From Rubripirellula lacrimiformis (GTDB taxonomy: Bacteria; Planctomycetota; Planctomycetia; Pirellulales; Pirellulaceae): DNA of 64,000 nt. Made by a program: the position numbers and the translations under genes. Shown piece after piece: positions 27,912-37,035 of this stretch. The DNA lies in assembly GCF_007741535.1 (NCBI RefSeq), contig NZ_CP036525.1, positions 4,402,001-4,466,000 on the forward strand, given 5' to 3'. The notes beneath the pieces are model-generated. The model had not been told where the DNA came from. It did no database searches and saw only the letters and a program-made list of their open reading frames with translations. Every line of letters begins with the position of its first letter. The stretch's first letter is position 1.

Positions 27912-28886
27912 ATGCAATTCCGAATGATCCTGCTGCTGATGTTTGCGGCGGCTACCTGCAGCGGCGCTATCGCACAACAGACCAAGGAACCAGCAAAGAC
28001 AAAGGACAAGAAGAAGCCGGTGCCGGAGTTTCGTTGGGTCAATCCGATGCCTAAGAATCACCACCCCGCGCTGAGCCATCGAACGTTTCCTAGCGAATCG
28101 CTGGGGGTCGACGTCGGATACGTGATTCTGTTGCCGCCGGAATACGAAACATCGACCCGGCAAGCTTTCCCGGTTGTGTACTACCTCCATGGCGGACGCC
28201 CGGGGAGCGAAACCAAAAGTATCGGACTGGCCAAACCGATCTTCGACGCGATGAAGAATGCTGAGGTTTCGCCAGCAATCTATGTGTTCGTCAATGGCGG
28301 TCCGGTCAGCCACTATGACATGCCGGATGATCCGAAACGCAAAGGCGCCAGCGTGTTCACTGAAGAGCTGATCCCGCATATTGACGCAAACTATCGTACG
28401 ATCGCCGACCGATCCGGACGTGGAATCGAAGGATTCTCCCAAGGCGGAAGAGCCACCATGCGATTGTCGCTTCGCCGGCCAGACCTGTTCTGCAGCGCGG
28501 CGGCCGGCGGCGGTGGCTACGCGTCCGAGAAACGGATCAGCGAAGAAGACGGATATGAGAACCCGAACCTTCGCTTCAGTCTCGGTGAAAACACCTGGGA
28601 TCTTGCCCGCAGCTATGCAAAACGGAAATCGCCCGTCGTCCGCTGGATGATCTACGTGGGTGACCAAGGATTCAACTACCAGAACAACCTGCAGTACATG
28701 GAATTCCTAGACTCACTCGAAATCCCCCACCAGCGCATCGTTGTCCCGGGCGCTACCCATTCCGCCAAACAGATCTACGACGCCCAGGCACTCACGATCA
28801 TGAAGTTCCATGCCGCAAATTTTGTCCAATCCGCAACAGTGGACAAACACGACGGAGTGCCTGCAAAGAACGTCGAACTGAAATAG
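27912..28886 (+). CDS. Secreted esterase, Esterase D/feruloyl-esterase family (PF00756)
   Basis: ATG 27912 gives 324 residues and a signal peptide (MQFRMILLLMFAAATCSGAIAQQ); an upstream in-frame start at 27894 adds six residues. The alpha/beta-hydrolase landmarks are FPVVYYLHGGRPGSE, PAIYVFVNGG, the nucleophile elbow GIEGFSQGGRATM (Ser in GFSQGG), and the terminal histidine region VVPGATHSAKQIYD. The family includes feruloyl esterases, S-formylglutathione hydrolase and mycolyltransferases; with a signal peptide here, an extracytoplasmic polysaccharide or ester hydrolase is likeliest. It stands alone between two convergent or repeat-bounded regions. Confidence 0.86.
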   Translation: MQFRMILLLMFAAATCSGAIAQQTKEPAKTKDKKKPVPEFRWVNPMPKNHHPALSHRTFPSESLGVDVGYVILLPPEYETSTRQAFPVVYYLHGGRPGSETKSIGLAKPIFDAMKNAEVSPAIYVFVNGGPVSHYDMPDDPKRKGASVFTEELIPHIDANYRTIADRSGRGIEGFSQGGRATMRLSLRRPDLFCSAAAGGGGYASEKRISEEDGYENPNLRFSLGENTWDLARSYAKRKSPVVRWMIYVGDQGFNYQNNLQYMEFLDSLEIPHQRIVVPGATHSAKQIYDAQALTIMKFHAANFVQSATVDKHDGVPAKNVELK

Positions 28887-29628
28887 AAGATTTCGCCGGC
28901 GAGCCAATGCGCCAATGCGCCAATTTCGTTCCCGGATAGGCAACGCTGCCGTGCCGCCGATGCAGGAAGGATTCGGTGTCAGCCGCTCGGGCCAATGCTG
29001 TGAAGTATTCATCCCATACGTTCGAAGGCATTTTTCGTAGCGGAACTCGTCAAGAGTTTCGGCCTAAGACGCGTGGATCAGCGAAAGTCTTGGCGACTTG
29101 TCGATCTAGTGAGCCGTGATCGCGTGAGCGGCCGGGCATTTTCCGTTGACAGTGGATCGCCGAAAGTCTTGGCGACTTTCGCTACGGAATGTGGCGGATC
29201 GCCGAAAGGGTTGACGGTTTGTCGATCTAGTGAGCCGTGATCGCGTGAGCGGCCGGGCATTTTCAGTTGCCAGTGGATCACCGAAAGTCTTGGCGACTTT
29301 CGCTACGGAATGTGGTTGACAGTGGATCGCCGAAAGGGTTGACGGTTTGTCGATCTAGTGAGCCGTGATCGCGTGAGCGGCCGGGCATTTTCAGTTGACA
29401 GTGGATCACTGAAAGTCTTGGCGACTTTCGCTACGAAATGTGGTTGACAGTGGATCACCGAAAGTCTTGACGGTTTGTCGATCTAGTGAGCCGTGATCGC
29501 GTGAGCGGCCGGGCATTTTCCGTTGACAGTTGCCAGTGGATCACCGAAAGTCTTGGCGACTTTCGCTACGAGACGTGTTGCTGCGTTGGGGCAAACGGCG
29601 TGTTCCCTAAAGACGAATGGCTACCTGC
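28887..29628. repeat. Cluster of ~125-bp intergenic repeats containing CGAAAGTC hairpins
   Basis: A segment starting GTCGATCTAGTGAGCCGTGA and continuing through GCGTGAGCGGCCGGGCATTTT recurs at about 29100, 29221, 29349 and 29478 (spacing about 120-129). Between copies lie units with CGAAAGTCTTGGCGACTTTCG, a palindrome able to form an 8-bp stem (for example near 29159 and 29281). The region also contains GCCAATGCGCCAATGCGCC near 28902-28920. No gene was supported here. The GAGCCGTGATCGCGTGAGCGGCCGGG core also appears at 42081. Confidence 0.85.
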
Positions 29629-31128
29629 TTAATTGACTGCTAACAGGTCTTTGATCACGTGGCCGTGAACGTTCGTTAGCCTGCGTTCGATCCCGTTGTG
29701 ATAATAGGTCAACCGTTCATGATTCAGTCCCATCAAGTGCAGGATGGTCGCGTTGAAATCGTAGACTGTCGCTTCGTTGACCGCGGCCTTGAAACCGAAT
29801 TCGTCGCTCTCCCCATAGCTGTACGCCTTCTTGACTCCGGCACCGGCTAGGAAGCATGTGAACGCGCTGGGGTTGTGATCACGGCCGGTCCCATTGGCTT
29901 GCAGGAACGGCATCCGTCCGAACTCGGTGCACCACACGACCAGCGTGTGTTCCAACATGCCGCGTTGCTTCAGGTCCGCGATCAAGGCCGCAGTCGGCTG
30001 GTCCATGATTTCGGCCTGCATCGCATGCGTCTTGGCAATATCACTGTGCGAATCCCAATTGGTGATCCCGTTTCCGCCCGCCGGATCGCTTCCATTGAAC
30101 AATTGAACCACACGCACTCCCTTTTCGAGCAGTCGCCGAGCGAGGATGCAGTTGTTGGCGTACGCCTTCTTCAGTTCGGTACCGGTGCCCGTGCCGTAGG
30201 CGTCGTGGATATGTTTCGGTTCGTTCGCGATGTCCATCACGTCCGGCACCGACGTCTGCATTCGTCCAGCCAGTTCGTAGCTGGCGATCCGTGCGGCAAG
30301 ATCGGCATCGCCCGGGAAGTGCTGCATGTGTTTGGCGTTCAACTTCTGAAGCAGTGACACACTCGCAGCATCCGCCGAGCGACCAAATCCGTCAGGCCGA
30401 TGCAGATTGGCTGGCGGACTATCAGCGGTAAAGTCCGTGCCTTGGAACGCGGCCGGCAAAAATCCGCTACCGAAGTTGTTCTTTCCACTGCGGGCTAACC
30501 CACGTGGGTCGTTGATGGCGACGAAGGCAGGCAGTTCCTGAGTCTCGCAGCCCAACGCGTAAGTCACCCAAGCACCGAACGATGGAAACCCTTCCATCGT
30601 GAATCCGGTGTTCATGAAGTTTTCGCCTTGGGGGTGAGCACTGGTCTGTGTGGTCAACGAATGCAGAAAGCAGAAGTCGTCCACCATCCCGGCAAGATTC
30701 GGCAACAGGTCAGATACCATCTTGCCGCTTTCGCCGCGTGGCTTGAAGTCCCAAAACGGTTTGGCGATATCACCCGTCGGTCCTTCGAACGTGACCTGCG
30801 GGATCCCAGGCGGCTTTTGCCCATGAAGCTTGTACAGGTCTGGCTTGTAATCGAAGGTGTCGACATGGCTGACCGCGCCCGGACAAAAGATCACCAGCAC
30901 TTGTTTGGCGGGCGTCTCGAAGTGGGGCTTCCGCGACGCGTACGGATTCTTGTCATCGATTGCTGGACGGATCGGCGTTTTCGCATCGCTAGCTTCCGAA
31001 GCCAGCAGGTTATCACCGGCCAACAACTGCGACAGCGCAATCGCGCCCATCGACATTCCGGATTGACCTAGAAACGAACGACGGTCTAGCAGCGACCGCC
31101 CCAAGGGCGACAGTTTTTCAGGATTCAT
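29629..31128 (-). CDS. DUF1501 family protein, Tat-exported
   Basis: A 499-residue paralogue of the product at 13639. The N-terminus has the Tat-type leader RRSFLGQSGMSMGAIALSQLL (about residues 17-37). Family landmarks include VLVIFCPGAVSHVDTFDYKP, KKAYANNCILARRLLEKGVRVVQLF, a central DSHSDIAKTHAMQAE, WCTEFGRMPF, GRDHNPSAF and ATILHLMGLNHERLTYYHNG. Its gene follows the PSCyt gene by 101 bases and is the last gene of the carrageenase/sulfatase unit. The family has an alkaline-phosphatase-like core but no assigned substrate. Confidence 0.9.
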   Translation of the reverse strand: MNPEKLSPLGRSLLDRRSFLGQSGMSMGAIALSQLLAGDNLLASEASDAKTPIRPAIDDKNPYASRKPHFETPAKQVLVIFCPGAVSHVDTFDYKPDLYKLHGQKPPGIPQVTFEGPTGDIAKPFWDFKPRGESGKMVSDLLPNLAGMVDDFCFLHSLTTQTSAHPQGENFMNTGFTMEGFPSFGAWVTYALGCETQELPAFVAINDPRGLARSGKNNFGSGFLPAAFQGTDFTADSPPANLHRPDGFGRSADAASVSLLQKLNAKHMQHFPGDADLAARIASYELAGRMQTSVPDVMDIANEPKHIHDAYGTGTGTELKKAYANNCILARRLLEKGVRVVQLFNGSDPAGGNGITNWDSHSDIAKTHAMQAEIMDQPTAALIADLKQRGMLEHTLVVWCTEFGRMPFLQANGTGRDHNPSAFTCFLAGAGVKKAYSYGESDEFGFKAAVNEATVYDFNATILHLMGLNHERLTYYHNGIERRLTNVHGHVIKDLLAVN

Positions 31129-31229
31129 GATTCGATCGGTGGGTCAGATGAAAAATTCCAGGGGCGTTGGCTGATGCCGTGACAAGCAACCGGGCGACTT
31201 CGCCGCCCCGTGCCTGTGCGAACATCCGG

Positions 31230-34196
31230 TTACGGCAAAAACGCAAACTCGTTGGTGTTGATCAACGTGCGGCAGAGCAATTCAAGACTCTCGTTTTCCG
31301 CTAGCGCGATCGCCGCCTCACGTTCCTCGTCATCGGGTTGGCGGCAAAACAGTAACTCGAAACAGCGATCGACTTGGGCTGCCGTCTGGTCGCCCGCATC
31401 GTCCTTGGCACGACGTGCGAGCCAACCAGACTGCGACACCACAAAATCACTGTTCATCAAATTCAGCGCCTGCAGCGGCGTCGTTGAAACCGGCCGCTTC
31501 GCACGGATCTGTCCGCAATCCGGAAAATCGAACGCGGTGAAAATTCGATCGTCCACCCTTCGCATCCGTTCCTGGTACAGCATCCTGCGCCAAGTGTCTT
31601 CGCCGTAGTTGTCGACGACTTGCCATTGGGCATATCGCTTCTTGACATTGTGAATCCGATAGCTGGGACCACCGATCGATTCATCCAGTCGCCCGGATGC
31701 CAGCAGCACACTATCACGGATCACTTCGGCTTCCACACGCCGCGGCGGAAACCGCCACAGAAGCGTCGCCGATGCATCTTTCGACAAGCCGACCGAATCC
31801 GGTTGACTGGATTGCCGAAATGCTTTGGAAAGCACGATCATGCGGACCAAGTGCTTCACCGACCAAGGCCTCACCGAACCGTCTTCCGCGGCCCCCGGAT
31901 TCACAAACTCACTGGCCAACCAATCCAACAATTCGGGGTGCGTCGGCGGAGCGCCGGCGAGTCCGAAGTCACTAGGCGTGGGCACAATTCCGGAACCGAA
32001 AATGTGGTGCCAGACCCGGTTTGCCATCACGCGAGCGGTCAGTGGGTTCTGTTCGTCCAACAACCAATCGGCGAACGCAAGGCGTCGGTCGGGGCCGGGA
32101 CCATCGGGTTCAATGTCCAATTGACCGTTCAGACGAAGCGGAGCCGATGCAACGACTTTGTCGCGCGGGCTTTCGGGACTTCCTCTTGCCAAGACAAACG
32201 TTTCCACCGGACTGACGAATTGGCCCAGGAACGACGGCTGTGGCCCTTGGATCAGCAGTTCGGTGATTACATCCTGAACCTGTTGCTGCAACGCTTGACG
32301 TTGCTCGCTTTCCTTCGTCCGCTTCTTCATCGCCGCGGTGGAACTGAAAGCGGTCCATTGCCCATCGTCTCCGCGAAGCTCGATACGGAAATCACCATAG
32401 GAAACCTTGTTCATCCCATCCAAATAGTCCGTCTCATAAAAGTCTTCGCGATTGGTGCTGATCCGCAGCGCGGACACGTTGACCTTGTTTGGGAAATCGA
32501 ATTCCAACCAGGGTTTGTCCTGGACTCCCTTCGGGCTGACGCCGCGCCACCCCTTGGTGCCAAAGACACCATCGTTCAGGCGGCTGATCGGTTGGCTGGT
32601 CAAATGAGTCGCCGGGTTGTCCGAGATCGCAGTGCCCGTTTCCTTGGACGCAACATTCTTTCCGTCAATGCCAGATTCCAGAATTTCCAACTCGTCAATC
32701 TGAACCCAGCGGCCATCGAACGAAATTCGAAGTTCGTCCACGGTCTTCGTTGGAAAGTGAAATTCTTTGTACCCTTCCCAATCCTCGACCCAACCCCACC
32801 CTTCACTTCGCATTTGGGTACGAAGCTGTGACAAGCGAAGATTCAATTCGTGTTCACGTTGCTTGCGAGGATGGTCAGGCGAAAGTTCCGGATACCGACT
32901 GCCGAATTCAACATCTTGAAAGACAGCCGTCATCGAGTAGTAGTCTTGGATCGAGATCGGATCGAATTTGTGGTTGTGACATCGGGCACAACCAATCGTC
33001 ACGCCCATCACCGAAGCGCCAACCGTCTGCAAGACTTCGTCCATGCGGTCGGCACGCGCTTGCCGTATTGCTGATTCTTCCTGCCCCACGGTGGCGGCAG
33101 GAACATGCGGGCCGGCAACCAAGAATCCGGTCGCATCACCGCTGCCCAGGACATCACCGGCGATCTGCTCGCGAACAAACTGGTCGTAAGGCTTGTCTTC
33201 GTTGAATGCGCGAACCACATAGTCGCGGTACATCCACGAATTCTTGCGATACAGATTGCTTTCGCTGCCGTTGGTTTCGGCCCATCGGATGACGTCCAAC
33301 CAATGCTGGGCCCAACGTTCGCCAAAGTGAGGGGACGCCAGTAGTTCATCGACCAATGCTTCGTAAGCGGCATCGGGCGAGGCCGCAAACTCGGCGACGA
33401 ACTTGTTCGCCCGTTCCGGCGTCGGCGCCAGCCCGGTCAGAACGATCGATGCTCGTCGTATCAACGAACGAGCATCCGCAGGACTGGAAAAGTCCAATCC
33501 CGACTCGTTCAATTTCTGTTTCAGGAACGCGTTGATGACGGATTCGTTCGCCAAAGTCGACAACTTGTCGGATTCGGCGTAATCGGTCGTCGCATCATTG
33601 GATCCGGCATTTGGAACAACCGGACGACTGTAGGGCAGGAACGCCCAGTGCTCGATCTCATCGGTCACCACATCGTCCATCTGGCCGGGCCACTGGGCAC
33701 CGTCCTTGATCCAACGACGCACCCATTCGATCGCCTCGTCCGAAAGCTTGTCGTCGTCCGGCGGCATCGCCATGTCCTCGTCGGCATGGGTGATCACGTC
33801 CATCAGGTAGCTTTTGTCGGGGTCCCCCGGCACGAGGGCCGCCAGCCCAGAATCACCGCCACGAAGCAGACTGACTCGCGAATCCAAACGCAGCCCCGAT
33901 TCTTGTTCGTCTTCGCCATGGCAATGAAGACAATAGGATTCGAAGATCGGGTAGATATCCGATTCGAAATCGATCTCTTGCCCCACTGCTCGTCCGCCAG
34001 TCGACGCACTCAACACTAACGCGATAAGCGTCCCGCCGATCAGTGACATCCAGCGACGAACCGTCATGTGCGACAGCGATGTCAACCGTGGAAAACGATC
34101 TATCTGGCGATCCCATCTTTGGCGTGGTCGATCGGACGCATTGCCAGAGAGGTGAAACGATGGTGCGTTCAAAGCCCTTTTCAATTGTCCGTTCAT
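31230..34196 (-). CDS. Planctomycete cytochrome C protein (PSCyt1-DUF1549-DUF1553), ~990 residues
   Basis: The ATG at 34196 overlaps the sulfatase stop by 4 bases (ATGA), but the signal peptide (MTVRRWMSLIGGTLIALVLS) begins at ATG 34067, so the mature start is uncertain. PSCyt1 carries YCLHCHGEDEQESGLRLDSR and then DEDMAMPPDDDKLS. DUF1549 follows with a second heme-type motif, IGCARCHNHKFDPIS. The middle (about residues 460-640) holds an extra carbohydrate-binding-like insert missing from the paralogue at 15114, with WVQIDELEIL and NVSALRISTNRE. DUF1553 covers the C-terminal third (ADWLLDEQNPLTARVMANR; STTPLQALNLMNSDFV). Its place between a sulfatase and a DUF1501 gene ties the pair to carrageenan breakdown. 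Confidence 0.88.
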   Translation of the reverse strand: MNGQLKRALNAPSFHLSGNASDRPRQRWDRQIDRFPRLTSLSHMTVRRWMSLIGGTLIALVLSASTGGRAVGQEIDFESDIYPIFESYCLHCHGEDEQESGLRLDSRVSLLRGGDSGLAALVPGDPDKSYLMDVITHADEDMAMPPDDDKLSDEAIEWVRRWIKDGAQWPGQMDDVVTDEIEHWAFLPYSRPVVPNAGSNDATTDYAESDKLSTLANESVINAFLKQKLNESGLDFSSPADARSLIRRASIVLTGLAPTPERANKFVAEFAASPDAAYEALVDELLASPHFGERWAQHWLDVIRWAETNGSESNLYRKNSWMYRDYVVRAFNEDKPYDQFVREQIAGDVLGSGDATGFLVAGPHVPAATVGQEESAIRQARADRMDEVLQTVGASVMGVTIGCARCHNHKFDPISIQDYYSMTAVFQDVEFGSRYPELSPDHPRKQREHELNLRLSQLRTQMRSEGWGWVEDWEGYKEFHFPTKTVDELRISFDGRWVQIDELEILESGIDGKNVASKETGTAISDNPATHLTSQPISRLNDGVFGTKGWRGVSPKGVQDKPWLEFDFPNKVNVSALRISTNREDFYETDYLDGMNKVSYGDFRIELRGDDGQWTAFSSTAAMKKRTKESEQRQALQQQVQDVITELLIQGPQPSFLGQFVSPVETFVLARGSPESPRDKVVASAPLRLNGQLDIEPDGPGPDRRLAFADWLLDEQNPLTARVMANRVWHHIFGSGIVPTPSDFGLAGAPPTHPELLDWLASEFVNPGAAEDGSVRPWSVKHLVRMIVLSKAFRQSSQPDSVGLSKDASATLLWRFPPRRVEAEVIRDSVLLASGRLDESIGGPSYRIHNVKKRYAQWQVVDNYGEDTWRRMLYQERMRRVDDRIFTAFDFPDCGQIRAKRPVSTTPLQALNLMNSDFVVSQSGWLARRAKDDAGDQTAAQVDRCFELLFCRQPDDEEREAAIALAENESLELLCRTLINTNEFAFLP

Positions 34197-35824
34197 AAAG
34201 CCGCCTCCCAACCCAAATTCAATTGTTGACTTAACGATTCGACCAGATCCGGAAAATCACCGGCAACGTTCTTCGTTTCTAGCGGATCGGTCTGGTGATC
34301 AAACAATTCGACGAACACCGGATCCACGTTTGGCTCCCGATGATCACGCCATAGAACCAAACGATAGCGATCGGTCCGCATGGTGTAGCCCATCAAATGT
34401 TGTTCGAAGAGCTCGCGATCCCAGCGATCACCTTGCTGTTGTTGGATGCGGGTTTCAACTTCTTGGATCAGCGGCCCAAACCAGGTTTCTCGCATCGCGG
34501 GCGACAACGGGTTTGCGGCCCATTCACGCAGTGCGGGGTTGGGATACTGACTGAAGGCAGCCTTTTTCCAGGGTTGATCGGGATCATCCATCAGCGGGAC
34601 AAAGCTATGTCCTTCGACGTGGTCAGGGATCGGTACTCCGGCCAGTTCACAGAGAGTCGGATAGATGTCGACCAGTTCCACCAAGGCATCGGTCTTCGCA
34701 CCATGCGACTTCATGGTGGGACTCCAAATCATCATTGGAACCCGCGTTGCGATTTCATAGTTGGTGGCTTTTCCCCACACGCCCATGTCACCAAGGTGCC
34801 AACCATGGTCGCCCCAAACCACAATGATCGTATTGTCACGTACGCCAGCTTCTTCCAAAGCGGCGACCATCTTTCCGAACTGAGCGTCGACATAGCTAAC
34901 ACAAGCCAGATAAGCGTGTTTCAGTGTTCGAGCCAATTCCGGGTCCAAGTCACCCGTTTTGGGGATCCCGGATCGAGTGCGAAGTTCGAACGAAGCGTGC
35001 AGGCCCATCGCGGCCCCGTTTAGCGGAGCCTCTGTCTCGGATGCCATCGGGATCTTGTCCCGATCGTACATGTCCCAGTACTTCTTCGGTGCCACCCAAT
35101 TCAAGTGCGGCTTCTTGAAGCCCAAAGCCATGAAGAACGGCTTGTCACCTTCCTTCACCATTTGTTTCATCGTCTCGATCGCACGTAGCGTCTCGTAGCC
35201 GTCCACGTACGCATGATCCGGCACGTCGGCCGATTCATAGGCCGGGCCGCTGGCGAGCCCCCGTTTGGCCGCGTCACCGTACTTGGCGATCATCTCGGTG
35301 CGGTCTTCCGTCTGGATCTTTTGATTCTCGGGCAATGCGAAGCCCGACTTGGGCTTTTTGATTCCCTGCAACCATTTGACGGATTCACGGTTCCATGAAA
35401 CCCCTTCGTCATTGTCGCCCAAATGGAAAATTTTTCCGCAGTAAGCGGCGTCGTAACCGTGGGCAATCAACTGCTGTGGAAGAGTGACGATGTTCGGTTG
35501 CAGTTCACGGAGCGAAACGTAGTTGTGGAACAACCCAGTGGTTTCCGGCCGCGCCCCGGTCATCAAACTAGCGCGTGAGGGACGACAGATCGCTTGTTGA
35601 CAATAGGCCCGATTGAACAGCAAACCTTCTTTGGCCAACGCATCGAAATTGGGCGACACCGCGATCGGCGAACCATAGCAGCCCAATTCGGGCCTCAGGT
35701 CATCGACCGCAATGAACAGGATATTGGGCTTCTCGGCCGCGCCGCAGTGAACCGCAAACGCAAGACTGCAAATCGCAATCGAAAGGTATTTCATTGTTTC
35801 CAGTTTCAATCGTGATTCATTCAT
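34193..35824 (-). CDS. Secreted sulfatase, iduronate-2-sulfatase-like (possible S1_7 type)
   Basis: The 543-residue precursor starts at ATG 35824, overlapping the GH16 stop by 4 bases (ATGA); the signal peptide MKYLSIAICSLAFAVHCGAA begins ten residues later. The sulfatase active-site motif is CRPSR (C80), where the cysteine is converted to formylglycine by a maturase outside the window. Metal-binding DD lies in FIAVDDLRPELG and the second site in VVWGDHGWHLGD. The sequence resembles iduronate-2-sulfatases, a pattern shared with S1_7 sulfatases known from carrageenan loci. It probably removes sulfate from carrageenan oligosaccharides in the periplasm. Exact regiospecificity cannot be read from sequence. 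Confidence 0.87.
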   Translation of the reverse strand: MNESRLKLETMKYLSIAICSLAFAVHCGAAEKPNILFIAVDDLRPELGCYGSPIAVSPNFDALAKEGLLFNRAYCQQAICRPSRASLMTGARPETTGLFHNYVSLRELQPNIVTLPQQLIAHGYDAAYCGKIFHLGDNDEGVSWNRESVKWLQGIKKPKSGFALPENQKIQTEDRTEMIAKYGDAAKRGLASGPAYESADVPDHAYVDGYETLRAIETMKQMVKEGDKPFFMALGFKKPHLNWVAPKKYWDMYDRDKIPMASETEAPLNGAAMGLHASFELRTRSGIPKTGDLDPELARTLKHAYLACVSYVDAQFGKMVAALEEAGVRDNTIIVVWGDHGWHLGDMGVWGKATNYEIATRVPMMIWSPTMKSHGAKTDALVELVDIYPTLCELAGVPIPDHVEGHSFVPLMDDPDQPWKKAAFSQYPNPALREWAANPLSPAMRETWFGPLIQEVETRIQQQQGDRWDRELFEQHLMGYTMRTDRYRLVLWRDHREPNVDPVFVELFDHQTDPLETKNVAGDFPDLVESLSQQLNLGWEAAL

Positions 35825-36966
35825 TCTTGTTCGCCTTTTGACTTCTTTTCGTACCAGTCACGTCGTTCGATCCCCGATGCCAATCCATCGCCGTTGCGAT
35901 CGATTTGGTCGAAGTTCGATTTGACCTGCTCTGCATTCCATTGCCATCCATTCTGTTTCCAGTTGGCTTGTTCGTGTTCCACATACTGGTCCCAAGTCCA
36001 ATCAGATCCATTGGACTTCGATGCCGACTGCGACTTGCTTTTCAACATCGCGATTCGCGATTCAAAGTCACCCGGTTGTTGCCAGACACGCACATAGTCC
36101 ACCGACATGTGCGTCGGAAAGCCGTCGCCGGTGGTCGCATCCTGCACCGCAACACGGTCACCGTTTTGATACCCGACGAAGGGATATCGAAGTCCAAGCG
36201 AAAGTGTCACATGCATCGGCAAGTGCCAATACAGGTTGGGTTTCTTGGCCACTTCGACGCCGTCGATGTACCAAGTGATGGTTTCGCGAGTGTTGTGGAC
36301 TCCGTAGACGTGATAGTCGGCTCGCGGATCCCAGGTTGAATCGACGTAGCTGCGGCAAAGGTCCGGCGCGCTGTGCGGGCGAAACCACTGTCGCTTGCCA
36401 TCTTTGATCAGGACGGTGTGCAAATTGCAGTCGATCCGAGTGACCGGGTAGTGCGACTTCGTTTCCGAATCGAACTCGCTTTGCTGAAGCTCGACCACAT
36501 CAATTTCCGAATACGCCACGGTCTCGCCATCACTGGCTTGGAATCGGTTCTGTGGACTGATGCTGTACAACCAAAACGAAGGGCATGCGCCGGGATAGCG
36601 CGAGCAGCCTTTGATTCGCGCCTCGAAGTAACCATACGTGATCGTCTGATCGTTGCGTGCCATGCCGGATGTGTAGTGAAGTTCTTGTTCACCGCGGCGA
36701 TGGCCTGATTGCACCATGCGCAGATGAAGAGATCCGTCTTTTTCAGCGACGTTGGCGGGATCCCAGCTCCAGGGACCAAAATCTTTGGTGTCAATGTTCC
36801 ACTTTTGACGGTCGACTTGATCGCCATCGAATTCGTCCGAATGACTCTGGACAAACTTCCAAGCGGCCGCATTTGCGTCTTCGGCATTCCGCAGCGGCAC
36901 AGGATCCGCTGACGAAGCAATCGCAGCCTGCAGGATCACGACAAAAACGATGGAGATTCGATTCAT
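35821..36966 (-). CDS. Kappa-carrageenase (GH16, GH16_17-like) with C-terminal EF-hand
   Basis: The 381-residue precursor has a signal peptide ending near residue 20. The GH16 domain (about residues 40-285) carries the beta-bulge catalytic motif YSEIDVVEL (E154 nucleophile, D156, E159 acid/base). The surrounding segments closely follow the Pseudoalteromonas kappa-carrageenase: YTSGMARNDQ, YGYFEARIKG, FDPR-like WDPRADYHVYGV, ITWYIDGVEVA and NLYWHLPMHVTLSLGLRYP. This enzyme cleaves beta-1,4 bonds of kappa-carrageenan. A C-terminal EF-hand loop, DQIDRNGDGLASGIE (about 350-364), suggests calcium binding or anchoring. Its gene lies between two sulfatase genes and overlaps the downstream one by 4 bases. 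Confidence 0.9.
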   Translation of the reverse strand: MNRISIVFVVILQAAIASSADPVPLRNAEDANAAAWKFVQSHSDEFDGDQVDRQKWNIDTKDFGPWSWDPANVAEKDGSLHLRMVQSGHRRGEQELHYTSGMARNDQTITYGYFEARIKGCSRYPGACPSFWLYSISPQNRFQASDGETVAYSEIDVVELQQSEFDSETKSHYPVTRIDCNLHTVLIKDGKRQWFRPHSAPDLCRSYVDSTWDPRADYHVYGVHNTRETITWYIDGVEVAKKPNLYWHLPMHVTLSLGLRYPFVGYQNGDRVAVQDATTGDGFPTHMSVDYVRVWQQPGDFESRIAMLKSKSQSASKSNGSDWTWDQYVEHEQANWKQNGWQWNAEQVKSNFDQIDRNGDGLASGIERRDWYEKKSKGEQE

Positions 36967-37035
36967 GTAGTTTGTACGAAACAGTGAGGGGAGGATTTGA
37001 AGGGGAAGGACAGTGGGGAAAGAGAGATCTGCGGG

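Noticed and set aside
27660-28667. Extension of the VOC protein to a 467-residue ORF
   Set aside because: The extension is antisense to the esterase at 27912 and lacks VOC features; the family length fits the short start.
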